Assembly (NCBI RefSeq): GCF_020742175.1
Contig: NZ_DYXM01000215.1
Coordinates: 1-64,000, forward strand
Source of the DNA: Dietzia timorensis
Lineage (GTDB): Bacteria > Actinomycetota > Actinomycetes > Mycobacteriales > Mycobacteriaceae
Reading direction: 5' to 3'
DNA: 64,000 nt
Of this stretch, positions 1 through 11,797 are shown piece after piece. The notes beneath the pieces were generated by a model. The model was given only the letters and a program-made list of their open reading frames with translations. It did not search any database and was not told the DNA's origin. The position numbers were made by a program, and so were the translations under genes. Position 1 is the stretch's first letter; the number at the start of each line of letters is the position of its first letter.

Positions 1-15
1 ACCAGGGAGAATGAA

Positions 16-456
16 ATGAACGAGCGCGCGCGTGCAGGCCGCTTGGCCAAGCGTATTGCCGAGATCGTCGCCACGGCGATCGAGCACGAGATCAAGGATC
101 CCCAGCTCGAATTCGTCACCGTCACCGATGCACGGCTGACCGCGGACCTGCGCGATGCAACCGTGTTCTACACCGTGCGCGGTCGCACCCTCGACGAAGA
201 GCCCGACCATGAGGCCGCCGCCGCATCGCTTGAGCGCGCGAAGGGCCGCCTGCGGAGCATCGTCGGTCGTCAGACAGGAGTGAAGTTCACCCCAACCCTC
301 GCGTTCCAAGCCGACACGGTCCCCGATGCGGCGCGGCAAATGGAAGATCTTCTCGCCAAGGCACGCCAGCAGGACGAAGAGGTTCGGCGCACGGCAGAGG
401 GCGCGAAACCGGCCGGAGACGAAAACCCGTACAAGCTCGACGAAGACGAGCAGTAG
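16..456 (+). CDS. rbfA: Ribosome-binding factor A
   Basis: The protein binds the 30S subunit and is needed for late maturation of 16S rRNA and cold adaptation. It is 146 residues, a little longer than the usual 120-130. The KH-like RbfA fold is recognisable from the N-terminal A-x-R-x-G-R-L-A-K-R-I region and the internal [15 protein letters not shown] stretch, followed by a charged Glu/Asp/Lys tail from about residue 115. The ATG at 16 is preceded by a purine-rich AGGGAGA at about 4-10, which fits a ribosome binding site. infB would be expected just upstream, outside the window. The next gene starts 11 bases downstream, so the two are probably one transcript. Confidence 0.95.
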   Translation: MNERARAGRLAKRIAEIVATAIEHEIKDPQLEFVTVTDARLTADLRDATVFYTVRGRTLDEEPDHEAAAASLERAKGRLRSIVGRQTGVKFTPTLAFQADTVPDAARQMEDLLAKARQQDEEVRRTAEGAKPAGDENPYKLDEDEQ

Positions 457-467
457 TCGAAGTCGGC

Positions 468-1835
468 GTGCACCACGACGAAAGAACCGAGGAACACACG
501 CGCCCGGCGTCATTCGGGAAGACCCTATTTGGTCTTGCCCTGCCGGTATTGCCGGTGCTCGCGGCGGAACCGATCTACCTTCTGGTTGACGGCGTGGTCG
601 TTGGACGCGTCGGGTCGACCGAACTCGCGGCGCTCGGCATCGGTTCGCTACTGCTCACCCTTCTGGGCACACAAATGAACTTCCTGTCCTACGGGACGAC
701 GGCGCGTGCCGCACGTTACTTCGGCGCCGGCCGAACCGACCTCGCGGTACGCGAAGGAATACAGGCCTCCTGGATCGCCGGGGGAGTCGGGCTCGCGGTG
801 GTTGCCGTCCTCCTCGTGCTTCTCGGCCCGATCACCGGGGCACTCACCCCGGATCCACACGTGGCGCAGTTGGCGCGGAATTGGCTGCATATCGCGGCCT
901 GGGGCATTCCGCTCATTCTCCTCACCGCGGCCGGAAACGGCTGGTTGCGCGGAGTGCAACGCACCCGGGAGCCTCTGGCCTTCGTAGTTGGCGGTATCGC
1001 GGTGTCCACGGCCCTGTGCTTCGCCCTTGTCCTCGGTCTCGGGCCCTTCCCCGAACTTGGGCTCCAAGGCTCGGCTATCGCCAACATCGTCGGGCAGGCA
1101 TGCGCTGCATTCGGCATGCTCGCAGCGCTCTTCGCACAGAAGCATCGTTACGGTCTTCCTATTCGTCCGCTGCCCGACGTCATCGTTACACAACTACGTC
1201 TCGGCGGAGATCTCATCGTCCGGACCGCAGCGTTCCAGGTCACGTTCTTCGCTGCGACCAAAACCGCCGGTGAGGCGGGAAATGCCACTCTCGGTGCCCA
1301 CCACCTCGGCGGCCAGGTGTGGAACCTCATCTCCCTCGTGCTCGACTCGGTAGCGATCGCGGCTCAAGCCGTCATCGGACAGGCCCTTGGAGCTTCCGAC
1401 AGCGAGCGGGTTCGCCGATTCACCAAGCTCACCGTCACATGGTCCTTGGGGCTCGGAGTCGCGCTCGCGATCGTCATCGCGGCGCTGCACGGACCGATCG
1501 TGTCGATGTTGACCTCCGACCCGGATGTAGCCGAACGGTTCCGCGTTGCAGTTTTCGCGGCGGCGCTCCTGTGCATTCCGGCCTCCGTGGTGTTCGGGCT
1601 CGACGGGGTTCTACTCGGCGCCGCCGATGCAGCCTTCCTACGCAAGCTCACCGTGGTCACCGCGCTGGGGTGCTACCTCCCGGTGCTAGTCGCGACCCAC
1701 TACTTTGGATGGGGGCTGGAAGGGATCTGGGCCGGTCTCGGCGCATTTATCCTCGGCCGGCTCGTCGGCGTCGCACTTCGGGCTCGTTCCGAAACGTGGA
1801 TGCGGATGGGAACGCCGCAGGGAGGGAGCATATGA
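468..1835 (+). CDS. MATE family multidrug/cation exporter (DinF-like)
   Basis: This is a 455-residue polytopic membrane protein with about twelve hydrophobic segments in two halves, the usual MATE length and layout. The N-terminal segment LALPVLPVLAAEPIYLLVDG matches the first helix of the DinF branch, which exports cationic or organic substrates using an ion gradient; the substrate is not predictable here. A GTG at 468 is the start chosen, 11 bases after rbfA. In Mycobacterium and Corynebacterium a DHH phosphoesterase (nrnA) normally lies between rbfA and this gene, and none is present. The stop overlaps the next gene's ATG (ATGA at 1832), suggesting translational coupling to the phosphoesterase gene. 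Confidence 0.9.
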   Translation: MHHDERTEEHTRPASFGKTLFGLALPVLPVLAAEPIYLLVDGVVVGRVGSTELAALGIGSLLLTLLGTQMNFLSYGTTARAARYFGAGRTDLAVREGIQASWIAGGVGLAVVAVLLVLLGPITGALTPDPHVAQLARNWLHIAAWGIPLILLTAAGNGWLRGVQRTREPLAFVVGGIAVSTALCFALVLGLGPFPELGLQGSAIANIVGQACAAFGMLAALFAQKHRYGLPIRPLPDVIVTQLRLGGDLIVRTAAFQVTFFAATKTAGEAGNATLGAHHLGGQVWNLISLVLDSVAIAAQAVIGQALGASDSERVRRFTKLTVTWSLGLGVALAIVIAALHGPIVSMLTSDPDVAERFRVAVFAAALLCIPASVVFGLDGVLLGAADAAFLRKLTVVTALGCYLPVLVATHYFGWGLEGIWAGLGAFILGRLVGVALRARSETWMRMGTPQGGSI

Positions 1836-2953
1836 GCTCGAACTCGAAAGACAACAGCGCGGATCCCGTCGTCAATCCGGCCGATCCCGAATCGGTCGCC
1901 GCCGCAGCAGATTACCTGTTGTCCGGTCGTGCTCACGCTTTTTCTGCGCCGGACGCCGGCGCCGCAAAGACGCCTGAGGCAGGCACCGATGTCGACCCCG
2001 GCCACGCCACGGTGCGGGCCATCGCCGACCTGCATGCCGCGAGTCGCGGAAATCGCTCGGTTGTCGCCGGCCTTCAACCGTCGCACCCCGGAGACTGGCT
2101 CATCGTCGCCGGCGACGTCGCCGAACGTCTCGCGGATATCGCCGACGTCCTCGCCACGCTCGCCGAGCGATTCGCGCGCGTCATCTGGGTGCCCGGCAAC
2201 CACGAACTGTGGGGAGGACGCATCGGCCTCGACGGTCTTGCCGCGCCCACGCGCTACGCCGTCATGGTCGAGATCTGCCGGCAGCTGGGCATCGATACTC
2301 CCGAGGACCCGTATCCGCTCTGGGAAGGTGCCGGCGGCCCTGTACGCATCGTCCCTTTGTTCCTGCTCTACGACTACTCGTGGCGCCCGGACCCCCACGC
2401 GAGCATGTCCGAGGCGCTCGCCGCGGCGAGGGAGCGGCGGGTGGTCGCCACCGACGAGTACCTCATCGACCCGGCACCGTTCCCTTCGGTGTCGGCGTGG
2501 TGCTCCGAGCGGCTCGCGGAAGCGACGCGGACGCTCTCCAGGCTCGATCCGAGCGTTCCTACGGTACTGATCAATCACTGGCCACTGCACCGCGAACCGA
2601 CCCGCATGCTTTTTCTGCAGGACTTCGCGATGTGGTGCGGTACCGAACACACCAGCCAATGGCCGCTCCGCTACAACGCGCAGACCTGCGTCTACGGGCA
2701 TTTGCACATTCCACGCAGCCACATCGTCGACGGCGTCCGCTTCGAGGAGGTCTCGCTCGGGTACCCGCGCGAATGGCAACGGCGTGGCTTCCCCGAACCG
2801 TTGGCCCGCCAGATCGTTCCGGTACCGCAGGCCCCGCCGGTGCGGTGGCTGGATGACGGCGAAGGGCCTCATATCGCCGGACCGGGGGAGACCGGGCATC
2901 CGTTCCGGGAGGACATTACCGCCGATCAATGGGCAGAGGTGGCCGGAAAATGA
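1832..2953 (+). CDS. pptH: Metallophosphoesterase, probable phosphopantetheinyl hydrolase PptH
   Basis: This is a 373-residue calcineurin-like phosphoesterase. The metal-binding signature is complete: ADLHA (Asp66, His68), AGDV (about 93-96), GNHE (122-125), a late INHWPLH and GHLH near the C-terminus. In M. tuberculosis the gene directly before pptT (Rv2795c) encodes PptH, which removes phosphopantetheine from acyl carrier proteins and so opposes PptT. Position, overlap with pptT (ATGA at 2950) and motifs all fit that role. About 60 polar residues precede the first motif and look disordered. The reading frame is open upstream into the MATE gene, but the ATG at 1832, coupled to the MATE stop, is the natural start. 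Confidence 0.82.
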   Translation: MSSNSKDNSADPVVNPADPESVAAAADYLLSGRAHAFSAPDAGAAKTPEAGTDVDPGHATVRAIADLHAASRGNRSVVAGLQPSHPGDWLIVAGDVAERLADIADVLATLAERFARVIWVPGNHELWGGRIGLDGLAAPTRYAVMVEICRQLGIDTPEDPYPLWEGAGGPVRIVPLFLLYDYSWRPDPHASMSEALAAARERRVVATDEYLIDPAPFPSVSAWCSERLAEATRTLSRLDPSVPTVLINHWPLHREPTRMLFLQDFAMWCGTEHTSQWPLRYNAQTCVYGHLHIPRSHIVDGVRFEEVSLGYPREWQRRGFPEPLARQIVPVPQAPPVRWLDDGEGPHIAGPGETGHPFREDITADQWAEVAGK

Positions 2954-3714
2954 AAAAGCCACGAGGTACCACGGGCGATGTGCTGCGCTCGGTGTTCCCC
3001 GACGGCGTGCGCGTGTCGTCCTGGGACGAGCTTCTCGCTGCGGGCCGGGACGAGGACGCCGCGATCGACAACCTGTGGCCGGCCGAGGCCGAGGCGAGCG
3101 CGACGTACGCGCCTCGGCGTCGTGCCGAATACGCGTCGGTGCGCGACTGTGCGCGCGAAGCACTGCGAGGAGAGGGGATTGCGCCGGCCGCGATCGTCAA
3201 GGGTCAACGAGGTGCCCCGGTGTTCCCGCCGAACGTGGTGGGCGCGATTACCCACACCGATGGCCTCCGGGCAGCCGCAATCGCCAGACAGGAACGGTTC
3301 CGCAGCCTCGGCGTGGACGCCGAACCCCACGAGGGGCTTCCGCCCGGAGTTCTCGACGCCGTTTCTCTTCCGTCCGAAAGGGACTGGGTTCGCGCCGTGC
3401 TCGCCGGAGAACCGGAGCTACGCGTGGACAAACTACTCTTCAGCGCGAAGGAGGCCACATACAAGGCGTGGTTCCCGCTCACAAGGCGATGGCTTGGTTT
3501 CGAGGACGCCGAGTTGACCTTCTCCACGGAGGATGTAGCTCACACCGCTGCGGGCATAAGCGCTCGAGGTACGTTTTCGTCTCGGATTCTCATTGCGCCC
3601 GACGTCATCGACGGAGGTGCCCCACTACATGCGTTGAGCGGCCGTTGGGTCATCGATACCGGATTCGTGGTGGCTGCTATAGCTGTAGAGCAGAGCGCGC
3701 CCGATAGGCTGTGA
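2950..3714 (+). CDS. pptT: 4'-phosphopantetheinyl transferase, PptT/EntD type
   Basis: The enzyme moves the phosphopantetheine arm of coenzyme A onto carrier proteins of fatty-acid, polyketide and siderophore synthases. The protein is 254 residues with the family signature: GVDAEP (Asp123 and Glu125, magnesium ligands) and FSAKEATYKAWFPL (Lys167, Glu168, Lys172). The ATG at 2950 overlaps the pptH stop; an in-frame ATG at 2929 lies inside pptH and is less likely. Pairing with pptH puts opposing enzymes in one translationally coupled unit. The C-terminal 60 residues are ordinary for the family. A GTGA overlap leads into truB. Confidence 0.9.
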   Translation: MKKPRGTTGDVLRSVFPDGVRVSSWDELLAAGRDEDAAIDNLWPAEAEASATYAPRRRAEYASVRDCAREALRGEGIAPAAIVKGQRGAPVFPPNVVGAITHTDGLRAAAIARQERFRSLGVDAEPHEGLPPGVLDAVSLPSERDWVRAVLAGEPELRVDKLLFSAKEATYKAWFPLTRRWLGFEDAELTFSTEDVAHTAAGISARGTFSSRILIAPDVIDGGAPLHALSGRWVIDTGFVVAAIAVEQSAPDRL

Positions 3715-3716
3715 GC

Positions 3717-4622
3717 ATGGCCGGAAAAGCGAAAGTCCAACGACCAGCACCGCCGCCGGGGATCGTCGTCGTCGACAAGCCCACCGGTCTCACCAGCCAC
3801 GATGTGGTCGCGAGGTGCCGCCGGTTCTTCGGAACCCGAAAGGTCGGGCACGCCGGGACGCTTGACCCGGATGCGACCGGGGTGCTCGTCGTGGGTATCG
3901 AGCGTGCGACCAAATTGCTCGGACACCTCGCATTGACGAGCAAGTCCTATGACGCCACGATCAGGCTCGGCGCAGCCACGAGCACCGACGATGCCGAAGG
4001 AGAGGTCATCTCCGGAGCGTCTGCCGCCGGACTCGGCGAGCCCGAACTCGGTGCCGCTATCGCTGCTTTGACCGGGGAGATCATGCAACGCCCGTCGGCG
4101 GTCTCGGCGATCAAGATCGCGGGAAAACGCGCGCACGAACGCGTCCGCGAGGGGGAGAGCGTAGAGATCCCGGCTCGCCCCGTTACCGTCCACCGATTCG
4201 ATGTCCTGGCGATCCGCGCAGCCGGGGATTACCTCGACGTCGACGTCAGCGTCGACTGTTCGTCGGGGACCTATATCCGTGCCCTCGCGCGGGACCTCGG
4301 CGAGGCGTTGGGGGTCGGTGGGCACCTCACCGCGCTGCGCCGGACACGGGTCGGCAATTTCGACCTGTCCGTCGCGCGCACCCTCGACGAGCTCGAGGAA
4401 GCCCCGACGCTGTCGGTACCGCTCCACGACGCCGTGCTGGCGAGCTTTCCGCATCGCGATATCTCAGCAGACGAGGCCGCGGGACTCGCGCACGGCAAAT
4501 GGCTCGAGACCGTGGGCAATGCGGGAACCGTGGCCGCCGTAGACCCGGAGGGCACGCCGATTGCGTTGCTGGTCGAATCCGGCAGGCGGGCGGCCTCTGT
4601 ATTCCTCGTCGACCCACAGTAG
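3717..4622 (+). CDS. truB: tRNA pseudouridine(55) synthase
   Basis: TruB converts U55 in the T-loop of tRNAs to pseudouridine. The catalytic aspartate is in GHAGTLDPDATGVL (Asp50 counting from the ATG at 3717). Other family blocks are the DKPTGLTSHDVV stretch near the N-terminus, the RPSAVSAIKIAGKRAHERVREGE block and SSGTYIRALARDLG. The protein is 301 residues, with an actinobacterial C-terminal extension of about 80 residues rather than an obvious PUA domain. A GTG at 3711 overlapping the pptT stop is an alternative start that would add two residues. Confidence 0.95.
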   Translation: MAGKAKVQRPAPPPGIVVVDKPTGLTSHDVVARCRRFFGTRKVGHAGTLDPDATGVLVVGIERATKLLGHLALTSKSYDATIRLGAATSTDDAEGEVISGASAAGLGEPELGAAIAALTGEIMQRPSAVSAIKIAGKRAHERVREGESVEIPARPVTVHRFDVLAIRAAGDYLDVDVSVDCSSGTYIRALARDLGEALGVGGHLTALRRTRVGNFDLSVARTLDELEEAPTLSVPLHDAVLASFPHRDISADEAAGLAHGKWLETVGNAGTVAAVDPEGTPIALLVESGRRAASVFLVDPQ

Positions 4623-4657
4623 GTGCGATCGTGGCGGGTGCGCGTAACCTAGACTCC

Positions 4658-5671
4658 GTGCAATTGTGGCGAGAGTTCACCGATATCGACACCGAATCCG
4701 GTGTCGGCTCGCATGGCGCGAGCGTGGCCATTGGCGTGTTCGATGGCGTCCATAAGGGACACCAGAAGCTTCTGGCACACGCAGTCGGCGATGCGAAACG
4801 GCACGGCACCATGGCCGTGATGGTCACCTTCGACCCGCACCCGGTCGAGGTGATCATGCCCGGCAAGAGCCCCGAGACGCTCACCCCGTTGGTGCGTCGC
4901 GCCGAATTGGCCGCCGAGTACGGAATCGACGCCGTGTTCGCGATTCCCTTCGACAAGGAGATCGCCAGCTGGACGCCTGCCGAATTCTTCGACCGGTTGC
5001 TGGTCGAGCGTCTCCACGCGCGAAGTGTGGTCGTCGGAACGAATTTCACCTTCGGATATAAGGCTGCCGGCACCGCGGAGACCTTGAAGTCGCTGTGCGA
5101 GGCACGCGGCATCGAGTGCCATATCGAAGAGCTGGTCAGTGACGGCGAGGGAATTGTGTCCTCGACGGCGATCCGTCACGCCCTCGCCGAGGGGGACGCC
5201 CGGCGTGCAGGGCAGATGCTCGGCCGCCCGCACCGCGTCACAGGTGAAGTGATCCACGGAGAGGGACGCGGAGGCAAGGAACTCGGATATCCGACCGCAA
5301 ACCTCAGCGCCGACATGCACGAATGCGTCCCAGTCGACGGTGTCTACGCCGGATGGTTCACCGTTCTCGATGACGGCGACCTCGAGGGATCCATGAAGGC
5401 AGGCACGCGCTATCCAGCTGCGATTTCAGTGGGCACCAACCCGACGTTCGACGACGAAGCCCGCACTGTCGAGGCGTTCGTCCTCGACGAGTCCAGCGAT
5501 TTATACGGTCGCCACGCCGCGGTTGACTTCGTCGGGCATGTCCGCGGGATGGAGAAGTTCAACGGCATCGACGAGCTGCTCGAGGCCATGGACCGCGACG
5601 TGAAGATCGTCCGCGCGATGCTCGACGGCTGCGATGAGACGACCGGCATCTCGCGCGAGGGCCAGGGCTGA
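4658..5671 (+). CDS. ribF: Bifunctional riboflavin kinase / FAD synthetase
   Basis: The enzyme makes FMN from riboflavin and then FAD. It is 337 residues. The N-terminal nucleotidyltransferase carries GVFDGVHKGHQKLL (the HxGH nucleotide-binding site) and a later VSSTAIRHALAEGD (the SSTxxR block). The C-terminal flavokinase begins near GRGGKELGYPTANL, whose PTAN motif binds metal and phosphate. The GTG at 4658 is chosen because the homology begins there with QLWREF; upstream in-frame codons overlap truB. No FMN riboswitch is visible in the 35-base gap after truB, so co-transcription with truB is likely. Confidence 0.95.
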   Translation: MQLWREFTDIDTESGVGSHGASVAIGVFDGVHKGHQKLLAHAVGDAKRHGTMAVMVTFDPHPVEVIMPGKSPETLTPLVRRAELAAEYGIDAVFAIPFDKEIASWTPAEFFDRLLVERLHARSVVVGTNFTFGYKAAGTAETLKSLCEARGIECHIEELVSDGEGIVSSTAIRHALAEGDARRAGQMLGRPHRVTGEVIHGEGRGGKELGYPTANLSADMHECVPVDGVYAGWFTVLDDGDLEGSMKAGTRYPAAISVGTNPTFDDEARTVEAFVLDESSDLYGRHAAVDFVGHVRGMEKFNGIDELLEAMDRDVKIVRAMLDGCDETTGISREGQG

Positions 5672-5799
5672 TCGGTACCTCCGACGTCATACGATTAACG
5701 CCCGCGCCGAGGCGACGGGTAGAGTGATCACTCGGTCTTGCTGTGGTTCGCGGCGGCAGGACCCACTTACGTTCGCGAACTGGAACAACGGAGAACATC

Positions 5800-6069
5800 A
5801 TGGCTTTGTCCACTGAAGAGAAGAAGAGCATCCTCGCCGAGTACGGCATCCACGAGTCCGATACGGGCTCGCCGGAGGCTCAGGTTGCGCTGCTTACCGC
5901 GCGCATTTCCTCGCTCACCGAGCACCTCAAGGACCACAAGCACGACCACCACTCCCGTCGTGGCCTGCTGCTCCTCGTCGGTCGTCGCCGTCGCCTGCTC
6001 AACTACGCGGCGAAGTCGGACATCCAGCGCTACCGTAAGCTCATCGAGCGCCTCGGCCTCCGCCGCTAG
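5800..6069 (+). CDS. rpsO: 30S ribosomal protein S15
   Basis: This is the 89-residue primary rRNA-binding protein S15, standard length, with the conserved segments [28 protein letters not shown] and the C-terminal LIERLGLRR. The ATG at 5800 follows a GGAGA ribosome binding site at about 5790. A TAGAGT hexamer at 5720-5725 is a plausible -10 element, so the gene probably has its own promoter. A clear hairpin terminator lies 40 bases after the stop. Unlike the usual order, pnp is not next: an aquaporin gene sits between. Confidence 0.98.
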   Translation: MALSTEEKKSILAEYGIHESDTGSPEAQVALLTARISSLTEHLKDHKHDHHSRRGLLLLVGRRRRLLNYAAKSDIQRYRKLIERLGLRR

Positions 6070-6108
6070 GACGCCGGGAGCGCCTCTGCGCTGACCAGCA
6101 TACTTTTC

Positions 6109-6137
6109 TGTGCCCCTGTCGAATAGGCAGGGGCACA
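6109..6137 (+). terminator. Rho-independent terminator after rpsO
   Basis: A perfect 10-bp stem (TGTGCCCCTG at 6109-6118 with CAGGGGCACA at 6128-6137) encloses a 9-base loop and is followed by a T-rich tract. It would end the rpsO transcript and separate it from the aquaporin gene. Confidence 0.75.
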
Positions 6138-6280
6138 GTGCATTTCGATTTCCTTTCCGACCGAAGATGAACCTCGCTCCAACCGCCGAAGTGAAAGCGC
6201 TAGAAGTGCGGTAGATCACAGGCTAATGTTTGCGATGTAGGGCCCCTCTTCGTGTTTATGCAGGTGAAAGGATCGACACC

Positions 6281-7045
6281 ATGGCCGCTGCCATGTCTCA
6301 CCGCCTGTGGGCGGAATTTATCGGAACGTTCTGGCTCGTCCTCGGTGGCTGTGGTACCGCAGTCCTCGCGGCAAAGGTGGTACAGGACGGATCTATCAAC
6401 ATGGGCGTCGGCTTCGTCGGCGTCGCGCTAGCATTCGGCCTCACGGTTGTCACGGGCGCGTACGCCCTCGGACATATCTCCGGCGGCCACTTCAACCCGG
6501 CGGTGACATTCGGCTGCGCGGTGGCAAGGCGCGTCGAATGGTCGGCAGTCCTGCCCTACTGGATCGTCCAGATCGTCGGAGCATCCGTCGCCGGTGGCGT
6601 TCTTTTCGTCATTGCCTCGGGCAAGGACGGGTTCTCAGCGTCCGAATCGGGCTTTGCGAGCAACGGCTATGGCGAATTCTCCCCGGACGGCTACTCGTTG
6701 CTCGCGGTGATAGTCACGGAAACCGTACTCACCGCGGTGTTCGTCTGGGTCATCCTCGGGGTCACCTCGAAGAAGGCACCGAATGGATTCGGGCCGTTGG
6801 CTATCGGTCTCTCCCTCACACTGATCCACCTCATCGCCATCCCCGTGTCGAATACCTCGGTGAATCCGGCCCGTTCGCTCGGCGTCGCATGGTTCGCCGG
6901 CGGGGATCACCTCGCGCAGGTATGGGTGTTCATTCTCGCTCCGCTCGTCGGTGCCGCCATCGCCGGGATCAGCTACGCGGTGCTTACCGGCGACGAGGAC
7001 GAGACGCCTGCCGAAGAGGAGGCTCGCGTCGGAGCGGAGGGCTAG
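6281..7045 (+). CDS. aqpZ: Aquaporin Z-like water channel (MIP family)
   Basis: This is a 254-residue inner-membrane channel with six hydrophobic segments and both half-helix signatures: [11 protein letters not shown] (NPA at residues 72-74) and [15 protein letters not shown] in the second half. The arginine after the second NPA is the conserved selectivity-filter residue. The short loops point to a water channel rather than a glycerol facilitator. The C-terminal 15 residues are acidic. The ATG at 6281 is preceded by GAAAGG; the frame is open back to 6230 without homology. The gene stands alone between two hairpins, in the interval where rpsO and pnp are usually adjacent. Confidence 0.9.
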   Translation: MAAAMSHRLWAEFIGTFWLVLGGCGTAVLAAKVVQDGSINMGVGFVGVALAFGLTVVTGAYALGHISGGHFNPAVTFGCAVARRVEWSAVLPYWIVQIVGASVAGGVLFVIASGKDGFSASESGFASNGYGEFSPDGYSLLAVIVTETVLTAVFVWVILGVTSKKAPNGFGPLAIGLSLTLIHLIAIPVSNTSVNPARSLGVAWFAGGDHLAQVWVFILAPLVGAAIAGISYAVLTGDEDETPAEEEARVGAEG

Positions 7046-7357
7046 AGGCTTCTTCGATTCAGCGTGTTGCAGGGGCGGGGACCTCAGTCGATGGGGTTCC
7101 GCCCCTGCGGCGCGCCGGGCTTGCGCCGCTGGTCGAACGGCAGCGATGGGTGATAGCCTGGCATTTGTCCGCGCAGGATATGGGCGCAGAGCGACCAAGG
7201 GGCTCGGTCCTCGGTAGTGGCAGCCGAACATTCGCGTAGAACGCGCAGGACTTTCCCACTCTTTCGGCTGCTTCGATCGAAGGCCGCCCACCTTACTCTG
7301 CACCCTGGCTGCTGCGTAGACGTGTGTTTGCACCATCTACAGTCAGGAAAGTTTTTC
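7046..7357 (+). other. 312-base intergenic region before pnp
   Basis: No gene is supported here. It holds the hairpin at 7069-7108 and, nearer pnp, a weak promoter candidate (TTACTC at 7293-7298, 18-base spacer, TAGACG at 7317-7322). An open frame runs through it in phase with pnp, but without recognisable homology before the ATG at 7358. The length leaves room for a structured pnp leader like those used for autoregulation elsewhere. Confidence 0.5.
7069..7108 (+). terminator. Hairpin between aqpZ and pnp (terminator or leader structure)
   Basis: GCAGGGGCGG at 7069-7078 pairs perfectly with CCGCCCCTGC at 7099-7108 across a 20-base loop. There is no T-tract after it, so it may be an imperfect terminator for aqpZ or a structured element in a pnp leader. 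Confidence 0.4.
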
Positions 7358-9607
7358 ATGTCTTCACATAAGGCAACGGAAGTCGAAGAAGGAGTCTTCG
7401 AGTCCGTAGCTGTCATCAACAACGGCGCGTTCGGCACCCGCGAGGTGCGGTTCGAGACGGGCCTCCTCGCCCGCCAGGCCGCCGGTTCCGTCGCGGCGTA
7501 CCTCGACGAGGAGACCATGCTTCTGTCGGCAACCGCCGCCGGCAAGCACCCGCGAGAGGGTTTCGACTTCTTCCCCCTCACGGTTGACGTCGAGGAGCGC
7601 ATGTATGCGGCCGGCCGCATCCCCGGTTCCTTCTTCCGTCGCGAGGGCCGCCCCTCGACCGATGCCATCCTCACCGCACGCCTCATCGACCGGCCGCTGC
7701 GTCCGAGCTTCGTCTCGGGTCTGCGCAACGAGATCCAGGTCGTCATCACGGTGATGAGCCAGAACCCGTCCGACCTGTATGACGTCGTCGCGATCAACGC
7801 GGCGTCTGCGTCGACGCAGCTGTCCGGTCTGCCGTTCAGCGGACCGATCGGTGGCGTGCGCGTCTCCCTCATCCCGACCGCGGAGAACCCGAAGGGCCAG
7901 TGGGTCGCATTCCCGACCGTCGAGCAGACCGAGGCCTCCGTCTTCGACATGATCGTCGCCGGGCGCGTGGTCTCCGGTTCCGGAGCCGACGCCGACGTCG
8001 CGATCATGATGGTCGAGGCCGGCGCCTCGAACACGGTGGTCGACAAGGTCAACTCCGGCCTGCAGGCTCCGACCGAAGAGGTCGTCGCCGAGGGGCTGGA
8101 GGCCGCCAAGCCCTTCATCGCAGAGCTCTGCGGCGCGCAGGCCGCGCTCGCGGACGTGGCAAAGAAGGAAGCGCGCGAATTCCCGCTATTCCCCGAATAC
8201 GCCGACGACGCCTTTGCCGCCGTGGAGAAGGCCGCCGGCAAGCGCATCGGCGAGGTCATGTCCATCGCCGACAAGCAGGAACGCGACATCGCGATCGCCT
8301 CGCTGCAGGAAGAAGTCCTCGACTCGCTCGCGGGCGACTTCTCCGATCGCGAGAAGGAACTCGGCAACGCGTTCCGCTCGCTCACGAAGAAGACCGTGCG
8401 TAGCCGGATCCTCACCGAGCACTTCCGCATCGACGGCCGCGGCACCACCGACATCCGCGCGCTGAGCGTCGGTGTCGACATCGTCCCGCGTGCTCACGGC
8501 TCGGCGCTGTTCGAGCGCGGCGAGACCCAGATCATGGGCGTCACCACCCTCGACATGGTGAAGATGGCCCAGCAGATCGACTCGCTCGGTCCCGTCACGT
8601 CCAAGCGATACATGCACCACTACAACTTCCCGCCGTACTCCACCGGTGAGACGGGCCGAGTCGGTTCGCCCAAGCGCCGCGAGATCGGCCACGGTGCGCT
8701 CGCGGAGCGCGCCGTCGAACCGGTTCTGCCATCGGTCGAGGAGTTCCCGTACGCGATCCGACAGGTGTCCGAGGCGCTCGGCTCCAACGGTTCGACCTCG
8801 ATGGGATCGGTGTGTGCCTCGACACTGTCGCTGCTCAACGCCGGTGTTCCCCTCAAGGCGCCGGTCGCCGGCATCGCCATGGGCCTCGTGTCCGACGAGG
8901 TCGACGGTGAGACTCGCTACGTCGCGCTCACCGACATCCTCGGCGCCGAGGACGCGTTCGGCGACATGGACTTCAAGGTCGCCGGTACCGCCCAGTTCGT
9001 CACCGCCCTGCAGCTCGACACCAAGCTCGCCGGCATTCCGTCCGGCGTACTCGCCGCGGCGCTCAAGCAAGCCCGCGATGCACGCCTGACCATCCTCGAG
9101 GTCATGTCCGACGCGATCGACGAGCCTGACGAGATGAGCCCGTACGCCCCGCGCGTGCAGTCCATCAAGATCCCGCTCGACAAGATCGGCGAGGTGATCG
9201 GACCCAAGGGCAAGAACATCAACACCATCACCGAGGAGACCGGCGCGAACATCTCCATCGAGGACGATGGCACGGTGTTCATCGGCGCCACCGATGGCGA
9301 GTCGGCGCAAGCCGCAATCGATCGAATCAACTCGATCGCGAATCCGCAGCTGCCGCAGGTTGGCGAGCGATTCCTCGGAACGATGGTCAAGGCGGCCCCG
9401 TTCGGCGCGTTCATCTCGTTGCTGCCGGGCCGTGATGGCCTCCTCCACATCTCGAAGATCGGCGGCAACAAGCGCATCGCCAAGGTCGAGGATGTGCTCA
9501 ACGTCGGCGACAAGATCGAGGTCGAGATTGCCGAGATCGACAACCGCGGCAAGATCAGCCTGATCCCCGTGGAGAACGAGGCCGCCGAGGAGCAGGCCGA
9601 GTCGTAG
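7358..9607 (+). CDS. pnp: Polyribonucleotide nucleotidyltransferase (PNPase)
   Basis: PNPase degrades RNA 3' to 5' by phosphorolysis and can add tails. The 749-residue protein has two RNase PH domains joined by an alpha-helical domain, then a KH domain ([20 protein letters not shown]) and an S1 domain ([21 protein letters not shown]). The length is typical of actinobacterial PNPase/GpsI. The ATG at 7358 starts [13 protein letters not shown], matching the family N-terminus; the open frame from 7217 has no homology. The M16 peptidase gene follows after 17 bases, an association conserved in mycobacteria and corynebacteria. Confidence 0.98.
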   Translation: MSSHKATEVEEGVFESVAVINNGAFGTREVRFETGLLARQAAGSVAAYLDEETMLLSATAAGKHPREGFDFFPLTVDVEERMYAAGRIPGSFFRREGRPSTDAILTARLIDRPLRPSFVSGLRNEIQVVITVMSQNPSDLYDVVAINAASASTQLSGLPFSGPIGGVRVSLIPTAENPKGQWVAFPTVEQTEASVFDMIVAGRVVSGSGADADVAIMMVEAGASNTVVDKVNSGLQAPTEEVVAEGLEAAKPFIAELCGAQAALADVAKKEAREFPLFPEYADDAFAAVEKAAGKRIGEVMSIADKQERDIAIASLQEEVLDSLAGDFSDREKELGNAFRSLTKKTVRSRILTEHFRIDGRGTTDIRALSVGVDIVPRAHGSALFERGETQIMGVTTLDMVKMAQQIDSLGPVTSKRYMHHYNFPPYSTGETGRVGSPKRREIGHGALAERAVEPVLPSVEEFPYAIRQVSEALGSNGSTSMGSVCASTLSLLNAGVPLKAPVAGIAMGLVSDEVDGETRYVALTDILGAEDAFGDMDFKVAGTAQFVTALQLDTKLAGIPSGVLAAALKQARDARLTILEVMSDAIDEPDEMSPYAPRVQSIKIPLDKIGEVIGPKGKNINTITEETGANISIEDDGTVFIGATDGESAQAAIDRINSIANPQLPQVGERFLGTMVKAAPFGAFISLLPGRDGLLHISKIGGNKRIAKVEDVLNVGDKIEVEIAEIDNRGKISLIPVENEAAEEQAES

Positions 9608-9624
9608 GCATTAACCTCGGGCAG

Positions 9625-11782
<2,158 letters not shown>

Positions 11783-11797
11783 AAGGAATCGCTCGCT

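Noticed and set aside
1319..1831. N-terminal extension of pptH into the MATE gene
   Set aside because: The extension is an Arg-rich shadow of the MATE gene; the ATG at 1832 is coupled to the MATE stop.
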